Source: Saccharum officinarum (taxonomy: Eukaryota > Streptophyta > Magnoliopsida > Poales > Poaceae). Taken from it: a DNA stretch of 64,000 nucleotides. The notes below the pieces were generated by a model, which saw only the letters and a program-made list of their open reading frames with translations, had not been told where the DNA came from and ran no database searches. The stretch covers positions 49,957,880 through 50,021,879 of the forward strand of contig CM036197.1 of the NCBI GenBank assembly GCA_020631735.1, read 5' to 3'. A program made the position numbers and the translations under genes. Positions 1 to 9,662 of this stretch are shown in pieces. Each line of letters begins with the position of its first letter. The stretch's first letter is position 1.

Positions 1-449
1 TAAGGCATATAAGCAACTTTCTCAAATATTTATTTTGTGAATTGTTGGGGCCCTCCAAATAAGAGGGCGCCCTCCAAAAATAGGCGTATGCTGCTATTTG
101 CGGTATTCTTTAGTAAAAGGCGAAAGAATTGTTCCCTCTGTGTGCACCGCGCAGCAGCGTGCTTGCTCCTTTTATGCCTCTCACTCGGTTTCCATCTCGC
201 ACTGCCAAGCGATATGGTACAAATGACTTCCACACCCACTCCCTCTCACGTCCCACCATCTCACTCGCTAGGCGCTCTGCCGCGCTAGCAAACTTGGGCC
301 AGCCTCGATCGACGCGGAGCGGAGGTTTTCGCTGGACTGGCCCCACCTGCAGCTGCCACCAAGAAAAAAATTCCCCCATCACGATCACGAGCACCGCCCC
401 CTGACCGGTGACTGCAGTGAAGTCAATCAGCTTCAGCAGCTCGAGCACG
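1..449 (+). promoter_or_regulatory. Upstream region and 5' leader of the FAX-like gene
   Basis: This stretch precedes the first ATG of the gene at 450. It is C/T-rich near the gene (180-400), as many grass 5' leaders are. A short direct repeat of CCCTCCAAA lies at about 52-80. I see no clear TATA box at a convincing distance, so the transcription start cannot be placed. Open frames on both strands here have no recognisable domain and look like chance in GC-rich DNA. The promoter assignment is inferred from position only. Confidence 0.35.
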
Positions 450-2674
450 ATGGCCCTCGCGCTCGCCACGAGCCCACTCGCGCACCTCGCCGTTGCCCCG
501 CCCCCGATCTCCGGCTCCCAGTCCTCGCTGCTGCTCCCGCGCCGCGCGTCGCGGGTCCACGTCTCCCTCTCCCTCCCCCTCCGGTCCCGCCTCATCGCGG
601 CCGTCGCGACCAAGGAGGAACCCGAGCTCGGCGGCGGCGGAACGGGGGGCGACGACGGTGCCGGAGGGAGCGGCGGCGGCAGCGACCCGAGGGGAGGAGG
701 GAAGGAAGGGGAAGGGGGAGGGGACGGGGACGGGGACGGGGACGGGGAGGAAGAGAAGATGGGACAGGGCCTGTCCATGTCGCAGAAACTCACTCTCGCC
801 TACGCCGCGCTTGTCGGAGGTAATCCTTTCCCCACAGCCAATCTGGATTGGGTGTGAAGAGTATTTTTTCTTTAAAAGTTGGGATTATTTGTTAATCACT
901 ACGAGCCAATCTGGCCCGGAAATTGTTCCTAGGTACTCCGAGCTACCATACTGTGGGCTGTTTTCTTATTTCAGCTATCAATCTTTGAGATGGTGATAAA
1001 TCGGAATTGTCGACCTTCCTGTTGTGACTGCCTGAATTCCTTAGGCAGCTGTGATTACTCACCAGTCACCAGTGTTGCTTCATGAACTTAAGTCTTCCAC
1101 ATACTGCACCACTGCTACCTCATTTGACTTACATGACTCATGTGCACAATTAAATCTTGTTGCCTGTGACAATCACATAGGATTAGTTTAATGGCGCTGG
1201 CATTGGTTGCAATTTACTATTAGAAAAAAAAAACAAAATGAATATGAAAGTTTAGATGTTTTTGCAAATACAGAAGCCTCTCTGTCTACTACAGAATGTT
1301 CTTCTTGCTTATTATCTGTCTCGATTAGTGGCTAAAGGGAAATGAGGGTGGCATAGTATTGCTCCTAGGAGGAAGGATGTTGTGAGCGTCCAAACAATCT
1401 AGAAATGGTTGATTTAGTTCTACAAAGAAGTGTTTTAATTCCATGAGATAGCTGTAGGTGGTCTTTCTATTCCTTGCCTTTGATACTTGGTATTCCTTTC
1501 CCATTGTTTGTCTTGCTTGCGGAGTTAGCAGAATGTTTGGATTCCTGGCATAACCTCAGCTTAGCTAATGAATTCCTCAACCTCTGCTTATCTGTTTGAC
1601 GCAAAACACAAACCAATGCCCTTATTATCACCCTCTAATTGACTCATACCACTTGTTTAGTGTGGTGATATCTATAGATGATAGTAACTGAATTCCTTAT
1701 GGTGACAATTACTCACCATTATTTCATGCATTGCCTTCCGTGGCCTTCGCTAGATGGACATCACGACAGGACATACATTTCTTTGTTTCCTACAGTACAA
1801 ATGAAAACTTATTACTACATTTCTAAGGATCAGTTTGATGGCATCGGTCACGATTCGCTTGAAAATAGGATAAACCAGAATGAAGAGGAAATTGGGATTT
1901 GTTTTGGCAAACACAGAAGTGTATTGCTATATCTCTGCATGCCACAGAATTCTTGAGCATCCAAACAAGCTAGAAATGGTCGACTTGATTATACAAAGAG
2001 CTGTTTAAATTTGTTGACACAGCTGTTGGTTGTGGTCTTTCTGCTTGGTGCCTGTTTTCCTTTCTCTGTGTTTATCGTGTTTGTTGAATTAACAGAATGT
2101 ACGGATTTCTGGCACAGCTTCGCTCCACCAATCAAGTCTTGCAATATTTTCTCATCTGTTTTAGGTTCACCTATTTTACTTCTTTATTGTGCCTGATTAT
2201 ATCCTGGAATGTAAGAAATTTCATTTCTGATTGTACCTGCCAAAGTGCCAAAAAAAAAACAGGAACTAATTGTTGTGCCTTTGAATTCTGTAGCTGGTGG
2301 TGTAATGGGATATATGAAGAGTGGAAGCCAGAAATCCTTGGCTGCAGGAGGCATATCAGCCCTGGTCCTGTACTTTGTCCACACTCAACTCCCAGTGAGA
2401 CCTGTCTTTGCATCGTCGATCGGTTTAGGTATGCAGAATCTTTTTTTCTGAACCTTTGGCTGTTTTCTTTGCTTGGAAGTTTGATCAGCCTAGATTCTTC
2501 ACTTGACATCGTTGTTGATTCCGCGTTCCAGGTATATCGGCTGCGCTTCTGTCAGTGATGGGGTCGCGCTTCAAGAAGTCCAGGAAGATATTCCCAGCTG
2601 GTGTCGTGTCCCTTGTATCCCTGGTCATGGTCGGAGGCTACTTCCACGGGATCTTGCGTAGCTCGCACGAGTGA
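450..2674 (+). CDS. FAX2-like: FATTY ACID EXPORT (Tmem14 family) protein, chloroplastic; three exons
   Basis: Exons are 450-819, 2294-2428 and 2532-2674, all with GT-AG introns in phase 1, giving 215 aa. Residues 1 to about 55 look like a plastid transit peptide, rich in Ala, Ser and Arg and low in acids. Residues about 56-106 form a Gly/Asp/Glu-rich linker (GDGDGDGDGEEEK). Residues about 108-212 are the Tmem14 domain with four hydrophobic helices near 112-131, 139-153, 163-179 and 192-210, and the typical GGVMGYMKSGSQKSL, ASSIGLG and GSRFKKSRKIFPAG segments. Family knowledge: plant FAX proteins sit in the plastid envelope and export free fatty acids made by plastid synthesis for lipid assembly outside. 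The glycine-rich N-terminus resembles FAX2-type members, but the exact paralogue is uncertain. An in-frame GTG at 408 was rejected as start because 450 is the first ATG and opens the transit peptide. No disabling change is seen. Confidence 0.9.
820..2293 (+). other. Intron 1 of the FAX-like gene
   Basis: The intron begins GGAG|GTAATC and ends TTCTGTAG|CTGG. It is 1474 bp, AT-rich, and carries an imperfect internal direct duplication (listed separately). Joining the exons restores one reading frame through LVG-A-GGVMGY. The second intron (2429-2531, 103 bp) is short and ordinary. Confidence 0.85.
1020..2130. repeat. Imperfect direct duplication inside intron 1
   Basis: The segment around 1020-1560 is repeated in diverged form at about 1680-2130. 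Landmarks shared in the same order are CTGAATTCCTTA followed by ATTACTCACCA (1033 and 1689), then CCAAACAA.CTAGAAATGGT (1391 and 1957), then TTAGCAGAATGT / TAACAGAATGT (1525 and 2089) and GGCA.A.C near the end. Spacing between the copies falls from about 650 to 570 bp, so indels have accumulated. This is noncoding and probably an old tandem duplication. Confidence 0.6.
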
Positions 2675-3104
2675 TGCAGCCCGTTGCAGTCACACCATCT
2701 GCGCTTCACATTACAATCTTTAGCATCTTTTCTGTTTCATCATGCAATTTCGCTCCCCTATGGTGTCTTAGAATCTGAAGGAACTGTTTCTGTTTCATTT
2801 CGGTGGATGTTTTATTAGTGTACCCGTTCTCTAAGTTTAGTTCAACTTTTGTGACAGTGGGTAATAACCAAATAAGCATGTGAGCTGATAGTGGTGAAAG
2901 ACAAGTGTTGTGAAAATCAGTTATGGTTCCAGATTTATACTGCACATGCAGCTGCAACTGTAGTTGTGCCAGTCATCTAAAATGCCGGTTTCATGGCACC
3001 GCTCAGCTGACGTGCGACAACTGCTAGCAGCCTGAGTTTGCTGTTTGCTAAATAAGCGAGCTAGAGTAGAGCCGTTTGACTTCACTATTCAATAATACTA
3101 ATAA
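2675..3104 (+). other. 3' UTR and downstream spacer of the FAX-like gene
   Basis: After the TGA at 2672-2674 the sequence becomes AT-rich with no coding frame. Possible polyadenylation-type hexamers (AAATAA variants) occur near 2868 and 3049, so the transcript may end in either place. Nothing else is recognisable before the MITE at 3105. Confidence 0.4.
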
Positions 3105-3348
3105 GGCTGTGTTTAGATCCAAAATTTGGATAGCCAAAATACACTGTAGCATTTCGTTTGTATTTGGTAATAATTGTCCAATCATTGACTAATTAGGCTC
3201 AAAATGTTCGTCTCGTAAAGTACAACCAAACTGTGCAATTAGTTTTTGATTTTATCCACATTTAGTACTCCATATATGTATCGCAAGTTTGATGTGACGG
3301 GGAATCTTATTTTGCATAGTGCACTTTTCAGTGCATCTAAACACAGCC
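3105..3348. mobile_element. Tourist-like MITE (PIF/Harbinger type)
   Basis: The 244-bp element has terminal inverted repeats GGCTGTGTTTAGA / TCTAAACACAGCC and is flanked on both sides by TAA, the 3-bp target duplication typical of PIF/Harbinger MITEs. Its interior holds the grass-specific core GACTAATTAGGCTCAAAA ... TTCGTCTCGTAAA ... TTGATGTGACGGGGAATC, seen in several other copies in this window. It has no coding capacity. It sits about 430 bp downstream of the FAX-like stop codon. Confidence 0.85.
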
Positions 3349-3668
3349 TAAGCTAGCTAACGATAGAAGATGCAAATAGCCGGCCGGACCTCCACAGATT
3401 ATTTTCTGCAACCGAACGATGACCGTCGGGTTGATTGATCGAACACTCTTGCATTGCGTTCTTTTCAGATCATCCATCAGCTAAGAACAGTAGCGGCCGA
3501 GTCTGTCCCTAGTCCCTAGTACACTTGCTCGTTTGTATACAGACTAATTCTGAGCGTCTCAGACTTCAGAAGGTCGCCACATCACGGTACGGAAACGGCT
3601 GGTTGAGCAAGAAGTAGGGGGCCTCGGCTACAACGAAGAAATCTCAGAGATTTTCAACGACAAACTTG
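3349..3668. other. Unassigned spacer between MITE and LINE
   Basis: No gene, RNA or repeat is recognised in these 320 bp. The segment ends at the poly-T run (3669 onward) that marks the 3' end of the minus-strand LINE, so its right edge is a LINE target site. Confidence 0.4.
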
Positions 3669-4990
3669 CTTTTTTTTTAGTTAAACGCGCGCGGGGGAGG
3701 GGGGGGGGACCGAAAAGTCCCCACCTGAGCTTTCATTGCCACAGATGCCGGAGAAATCCGGTGGGTGGACAGGGTTCCGGGAACCCAAAGTGTTTGGGCA
3801 TATAGCCAGAGTTACATGACAGCAGTAGTGGGAGGAGAAGCAGATTACATCAACCGGAGGGAGCTCCAGAAATTATACAGGGAAGTAGGCTTCCTAGGCA
3901 CCCGGCATGACCACAACTGAACAGAAGCGTTACAGGCTGCGATCAGGCGTTCAACGCTGGGCCTCATGCGCCTAAATACCACATCATGCCGATGCTTCCA
4001 AGAGGGATGAGACTTGGCGCCGCATTTGGTGGCGTACCTGGTAGTCCAGAGAGTCTCCACCTTGGCCACTTGATTACTTCCCCACCCAATTCTTTCCCAG
4101 AAGCTTTTGGCGAAGGGGCACCCAGAAATGATGTGGTCCGCGTCTTCACTGTCGCCGCTGCACAGCTCACAGAAGTCATCATCCACAATGTTTTTGTTCA
4201 TGAGGTTGGACTTGCACTGTACCCTGTTTTGCACCAGCAGCCATGCGACACTCTTGGTGGCGCGAAGTTGTTCCAGACAAAGGAGAAGAAAGGGGACTTC
4301 TGATCCCCTTGGACCAACGCCCTGTAAATGAGCCCTGTAGCAAGTTTGTGATCGCTCCCTTCCATTCCGCACACACTTTCATCAGGAGAGTCTGTGAGAG
4401 CAGTAGAGTGCAGTATAGCTGACAGTTCCTGAAATTCATCGGCAGCTCGGGGGGTAAGCCGTGCTTGTAGAAGGTTGGTGAGGCCGGCTGTCACCACCTC
4501 CTGGACTGAATCCTGTCTCCCGGTGAAGTGACTGAACAAGGCTGGGAACATTGCAGATAGAGGCGAGTCGGTGATCCAGTGGTCCTGCCAGAAGGAGGTT
4601 GTCGCCCCATTCCCAACCTCCACTCTCGATATGTTGCGGTATGCCGGTAGGAGGTCACGCAGAGCTTCCCAATGAGGCCCGTCCACCTCGCCTTTCAGGT
4701 GAGACAATCTGATGTTTTGGAGTGCCCAGGAAGCCCATGACGACTCCGCGGGATGGTGGAGTCTGTGGATCAGCTTCAACAGCAAGCAAGCGTTCGGAGT
4801 GTCCAGCCTCTTGATGCCAAGACCACCGTCTTCTTTTGTTGCACACACTCTTTCCCATGCCACCAAACACTGCGCCCCGGAGGCCTTGTCAGAGCCATTC
4901 CAAAGAAACGAGCGTCGCCTGGCGTCTAGAGCTTCCTTGACACCCACAGGAAGCAGGAGGGCGCCCATGGCATAAGTGGGGAGTCCATCA
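3669..4990 (-). pseudogene. LINE (L1-type) fragment, 3' half: RT C-terminus, zf-RVT and tail
   Basis: Read on the minus strand, the piece starts at 4990 and runs to a poly-A tail (poly-T on plus at 3669-3678). From about 4968 down it encodes the region after the RT core (LDARRRSFLWNGSD, ERVCATKEDGGLGIKRL, FWQDHWITDSPL), then a cysteine/histidine cluster (CELCSGDSEDADHIISGC) near 4180-4080 that matches the zf-RVT domain at the C-terminus of plant LINE ORF2. The frame is broken at least twice (for example near 4200). The missing upstream part lies at 16401-17876 beyond the copia element. The first codons here (GLPTYAMG) continue directly from the other half once one copy of the CATCA duplication is removed. 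It is not functional. Confidence 0.85.
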
Positions 4991-5502
4991 TGTTAGGTTT
5001 TGATCTCCCATCATTAGGCCCAACGATCTTTTGGGCCTTATTCTCGCGCCCTGATCGGGGGCGTCCAACCCTACATGGTTGGTGGGCCCCGTCACACTGC
5101 GCTATATATAGAGGTGGGGGCCGGCCGGCTCGAGGCACGAGGTTAACCTGAGCCGCCACTTCCCCACCGACACTCCCTGATCCCGATCTGAGAAGGGGAG
5201 CAACCAGTGACGGGAAGCCGCCACCGTCTCAACTGCACCGACTTCCTCCACCGAATCGATGGCGCCAGCAAACGACTCCAACACCGGCGCCTCCAGTGGA
5301 TCGGCTACTCCCGCTCCGACCGCTCCGACTACGACACTCGATGGTCTGCGATTTCGCACTCCTTCACCATCTCTTTTTCCCTCTCTGTGTCTCTCTAGTT
5401 CATGTACTAGGACCGACATGTACACCGTGAATCACAAGTTGCTATTCCCGATTATGAACTTATACCCTGATCTAACGAACCTAAGAACAACGAAGCCTAA
5501 CA
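4991..5502 (+). repeat. 5' LTR of the copia element at 4991-16395
   Basis: Starts TGTTAGGTTTTGATCTCCCA and ends GAAGCCTAACA, followed at once by the primer binding site. It carries a TATA box (5103-5110). It also has an open frame from the ATG at 5259 (MAPANDSNTGASSGS...) that is preserved in the 3' LTR with few changes. Confidence 0.92.
5103..5110 (+). promoter_or_regulatory. TATA box in the 5' LTR
   Basis: TATATATA sits in the motif GCTATATATAGAGG. The same motif is intact in the 3' LTR at about 15996-16003. Transcription would start roughly 30 bp downstream, placing the R region near 5135. Confidence 0.65.
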
Positions 5503-5503
5503 A

Positions 5504-5516
5504 TGGTACCGGAGCC
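5504..5516 (+). other. Primer binding site of the copia element
   Basis: TGGTACCGGAGCC begins one base after the 5' LTR. It matches the usual initiator-methionine tRNA binding site TGGTATCAGAGCC with two changes, so priming may be weakened. Confidence 0.75.
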
Positions 5517-6831
5517 ACGGTTCTTTAGAGGAAGATCTAGATCGGGGTAAAGAAACGAAGAACAACATGAACACCGATTTGATTTTCCAGATCGGGAAGA
5601 TACAGAACACGAAACCCTAACTCGATTTGGTATAAGAAGAGGACGGAATGGGGACTCACTAGCCCCGCCGTCACCACCGCCGGCGTGTTGCCACCGCGCG
5701 GGAAAGATAGCCGCCGTCGGCGGTAGGTCATCGCTCGGCCGAGCTATGGGCTCGCCGGCGTGACACGGAACCCGATGCACCATCACACGGCCTCTTGACG
5801 GCGGCGCGCTCAACCACGGAGGGGGACGCGCACGCTGGCAAGGGCCATGCGGCGGCGCCATCTCCCTCAAGTCGCGCCATGGGTGGCCGCGCGCCGCCTT
5901 CTCTGTTGGCTACAGTGAGGACAGAGGAAGGGAAAGGGCAAGAAAGAAAGAAGAAAGAAGATGTCCTCTGCTCCGGCGAGCCGCCGGCGGTCGCGGCCAC
6001 CAAGGCCATCGTCGCTGTCTGCCGAGCGACACTGAGAGCGGAGGTGAGAACGAATGAAAGTTAGGGTTAGGAGAACTCGCGGCCGGCCGGGCGTTTTGTT
6101 CGGGCGAGGAGTAAGCTCGGCCGTCCGATCGCTGAAGACACAGATGAACGGCTCAGATCACCGGATGGCCAACGGGCCGAATTAGGCCCAGGCGGGGCGA
6201 GCACGGGGGCTAAATTGCCGGCCGAGGCCTAGGTTGCGGTCTGGGCGCGGCGTCCCCTCCGGTCACGGGCCAATTTCGGGCGATGAGCGTGGCACGCGAA
6301 AGAAAATGGGCCTTCGGGCCAAAATTTGAAGAAGATGAAATTTCATTTTATTTTTTTCCAAAAACAATTCTTTTGACATGTATTTGATGAATATTTGATG
6401 AATTTGAATAGAATTTTGATATGAATTTTTCTGTGCAATTTTGTCCAACGACATTTTGCTCAGAAAATAGTGAAATTTTTTTAGTGCTTCTGGAAAATAA
6501 TAATATGAAAGACTATTAATGTTTCCGCTGTGCATGATAATTAATGTTCTCTTGATTAAATTTGAACCAACGGGATAATTTAATTTTAAGAGAAGTGATG
6601 AATTTCTGATAATTTTGATGAAATTATAGTGTTGTTATTTTCTGACCAACGTTGTTAATAACAATATTATAATGTTTGATCAATGAGAAATTATGCATTA
6701 ATTTTACTTCTGCCCAGCGGTAATGTAAAATGTTTGCATGGATGAATTATATGTTTTAATTTGACCAACGTTGAGTTAAAACATGCAATTTTATGTATAA
6801 AAGTTTCTCACTTACTCTGGTGTGGTTTCAG
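5517..6831 (+). other. Long leader of the copia element between PBS and gag
   Basis: These 1.3 kb have a GC-rich first half (5640-6060, open on both strands by composition only) and an AT-rich second half. The end reads TTTCTCACTTACTCTGG...TTTCAG|GAGGC, a good splice acceptor. A good splice donor (GCGGAG|GTGAGA) lies near 6042 and a weaker one (GATG|GTCTGC) at 5343/5344 inside the LTR. No protein domain is recognisable, and the segment may be an intron or a structured leader. Confidence 0.45.
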
Positions 6832-7568
6832 GAGGCAAATGCATTGTGAACATCGCGAACATCCCGACACTCAACGGGAGCAATTACCGTGTGTGGCGGG
6901 AGAAATATGAACTAGAATTTACGTTGGGAGAGGTCGATTTTGCCATCACCTTATCATGTCCTACCGAACCAGAGGACCCGGTGAGAGACGAAAATGAATC
7001 TGACGCTGATTTCGCTGCTCGAAAGCGCGATTATGCTGAGATAAGAATGAGATATGATCTTGAATATATGCAATGGACTCTCTCCAACCGCAAGTGCCTG
7101 TTGGTAGCTAAGGCCACCATAGAAGAACAGATAAGGGGCTCAATCCCTGAATGTGCTACTGCCACAGAATATCTTGATAAAATTAAGAGTCAGTTTACTG
7201 GGTCTACCAAGGCCACAACAAGTTCACTGATTAAGAAGCTTATGAATAAGAAATACACTGGTGGTAGCATAAGAGAGCACATTTTGAAGATGAACACTAA
7301 GGCATCTAAGTTAAAGAAAATGAATTTGAAGGAAGATGATTTCCTTATTTATTTGATTTTTGCTTCTTTGCCAAAAGAATATGACACTTTCATTGTGAAC
7401 TATAATATGCAGCCTAAAAGATGGGGCATAGAAAGACTTATTTCAATGTGTACTCAAGAAGAGGAGATGATAAAGTCCTCACAGGGTGAATCCGTTCATT
7501 TTGTGAAGGATAACAAAAGAAAGAACTTTAATGGCAAGAATTCTAAACCACAAGGGAAACCCAAGTGA
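6832..7568 (+). pseudogene. gag: copia gag
   Basis: The frame encodes the usual copia capsid opening (NIPTLNGSNYRVWREKYEL) and the UBN2-type helical core (SLIKKLMNKKYTGG, KLKKMNLKEDDFLIYLIFAS), ending at a TGA at 7566-7568. There is no ATG at the expected N-terminus: the first in-frame methionine is only about 80 codons in, so either the start has decayed or an upstream exon is spliced on. The CCHC zinc knuckle (CKHCFKKRHYKRDC) lies just downstream at 7661-7702 in another frame, showing a frameshift at the end of gag. Gag forms the particle that packages element RNA. Confidence 0.82.
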
Positions 7569-7660
7569 GATAAGACCTCTTCCTCAAATTCACAGGGAAA
7601 GAAACCTCAGGATTCTGAGAATTAGCATAACAATTCCTATGGTGGAGCTAAAAAGATCAA

Positions 7661-8887
7661 TGCAAGCATTGCTTCAAGAAGAGACACTACAAGAGGGACT
7701 GTCCAGACTTCCTGAAATCTCTACTAAAGAGAGGTGATGAATTTATTACATTTGTAGATGAATCCCTGTATTTATGTTATGCTAAATTCACTTGGTGGGT
7801 TGATTCAGAAGCAACTACTCATGTTGCAAATTCTTTACAGGGGTTAAGTGGGACAAGAACCTTGTAAAGAGGAGAAAGAACGATTAAAGTTGTAAATAGA
7901 GTGCAAGCCAATGTTGAAGCCATTGGAGATTTATCTTTAGAATTGAATAATTGTTTTATACTTAGACTTCAAGAAGTACTTTAGGTTCCCTCTTTGCGTA
8001 GAAATTTGATAAGTGTTTCGAAACTTGATGATGATGGAATTAATTGTCATTTTGGTAATGGCAAATGTAAGATACTTGTTAATAATGAATGTGTTGGTCT
8101 TGTCTTCCGACAAGACAAGCTTTATTTATTATCTCTTGATGAAAATACGAACAATGTATGCGATGAGAATATGAATGATTTCTCATCTGCGAATGTAACT
8201 AAGAAGCGGAAGCGAATTGATGATGCCTCTTCGAAATTATGTCACTGTCGCTTGGGCCATATTTCGAGGGGGAAAATAGAACGACTGATCAAAGGATCAA
8301 TTCTTCCGCACTTAGAATTTTTAGATTTAGAACAATGTGTTGATTGCATCAAAAGAAAGTATGTCAAGAAAATTAAGAAAGATGCCAAACGAAGCATAGG
8401 AACTTTAGAAATAGTCCACACTGATATATGTGGTCTATTTCCTGTGAAAAGTGTGGATGGTTATGATTCGTTTATAACATTCACAGACGACTACTCTCGT
8501 TATGGCTATATTTATCCAATTAAAGAAAGATCGAAAGCATTGGATAAATTCAAAATATTTAAAGCTGAAGTTAAAAATCAACACAATAAGAAAATAAAGA
8601 TAGTACAATCAGACCGAGGTGGAGAGTACTATGAGCGACATACCCCATATGGTCAAATTCCTGGACCGTTTGCAAAGTTTCTACAGAAAAATGGCATCGT
8701 CGCTCAGTACTCCACACTAGGGGAGCCTCAGCAGAATGGAGTGGCTGAAAGACGTAACCGTACTTTAATGGATATGGTAAGAAGTATGATAAGTTACTCC
8801 ACATTATCGATTAGTTTATGGATGAAGGATTTAGACTCCAAGACAGTCAGCTGTCATTTTATTGGCTATCCAGAAAGATCGAAATGA
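7661..8887 (+). pseudogene. pol: copia pol, part 1: zinc knuckle, protease, integrase
   Basis: All parts share one frame. The zinc knuckle is intact (7661-7702). The protease active site reads WWVDSEATTHV (7793-7825): the invariant glycine of Asp-Ser-Gly is replaced by Glu, probably a GGA to GAA change. Stops occur at 7865-7867 and 7982-7984. Integrase follows with the HHCC region (CRLGHISRGK ... CVDCIKRK) and the catalytic segments HTDICG, SDRGGEY and NGVAERRNRT. After LSISLWM the text jumps to KDLDSKTVSCHFIGYP, so about 45-50 residues usually found between these motifs are deleted, and a TGA follows at 8885-8887. It is not functional. Confidence 0.85.
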
Positions 8888-9662
8888 TATCGCTTCTATT
8901 GTCCTGACAGACATACGAAGATTGTAGAAATAAGACACACTGTGTTCTTGGAGGATAACATGATCAGGGGGAGCATGGTAGCACGAGAAATAAGCCTACA
9001 GGAGAAGCGGGTACATGTACCCACTCCGATGGTTGAAGAACCATTCTTTACGCTACCTGTTGCTGTTGCGCCGACAGTGCAGGATACTATAGTACCAACA
9101 CCTGTTGTAAATTCTCCTGTGGCGACAATAAATGAACATGAGGAACCTGTCCTTGAGGAACCTATAAAACCAAATGTAGCATATGAGAAAGAACAGCAAC
9201 AGCCCAATGTGGAACAAGTGCCAGAGGCCCCTAGAAGGTCTCAAAGAACAAGAGGGTCAGCTATTTCTAATGACTATAAAGTTTATGAAACAGAAGAATT
9301 TCAGATGGGGGATGATCCCACCTCATTTGAAGAAGCAATGAGAAGCGACCACTCATCAAATTGGCTTAAGGCCATGGAAGATGAAATAAAATCAATGAGT
9401 ACCAACAAAGTTTGGGACTTAGAAATTATTCCTAAGGGAGCCAAAATAGTAGGTTGTAAATAGATCTACAAAACAAAATATGACTCCCAAGAGAATGTAG
9501 AAATATTTAAAGCGCGACTTGTGGCGAAAGGCTTTACGCAAAGAGAAGGGATTGATTACAATGAGACATTTTTTCTAGTCTCATGTAAAGATTCCTTTAG
9601 AATTATAATGGCACTTATAGCCCACTATGATTTGGAGTTACATCAAATGGATGTAAGGACGG
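8888..9662 (+). pseudogene. pol: copia pol, part 2: linker and start of reverse transcriptase
   Basis: The same frame continues after the stop: HTVFLEDN, an acidic, proline- and valine-rich linker with RRSQRTRG, then the RT entry motifs SFEEAMRSDHSSNWLKAMEDE, NKVWDLEIIPKGAK and KARLVAKGFTQREG. A TAG at 9461-9463 replaces the conserved tryptophan of GCKW-IYKTK. The coding text stops at HQMDVRT (about 9657), where a solo LTR is inserted. The next residues of the RT (AFLNGD) resume at 14446. Confidence 0.85.

Noticed and set aside
408..449. Earlier in-frame GTG start for the FAX-like protein
   Set aside because: GTG starts are not expected in a plant nuclear gene, and the ATG at 450 begins a typical transit peptide.
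110..793. 227-aa minus-strand open frame opposite FAX exon 1
   Set aside because: It is the mirror of GC-rich coding and leader sequence, proline/serine-rich by composition, with no domain; the plus strand gives a clean gene.
5481..6064. Open frames on both strands in the copia leader
   Set aside because: They follow the GC content, have no family resemblance and lie between PBS and gag.
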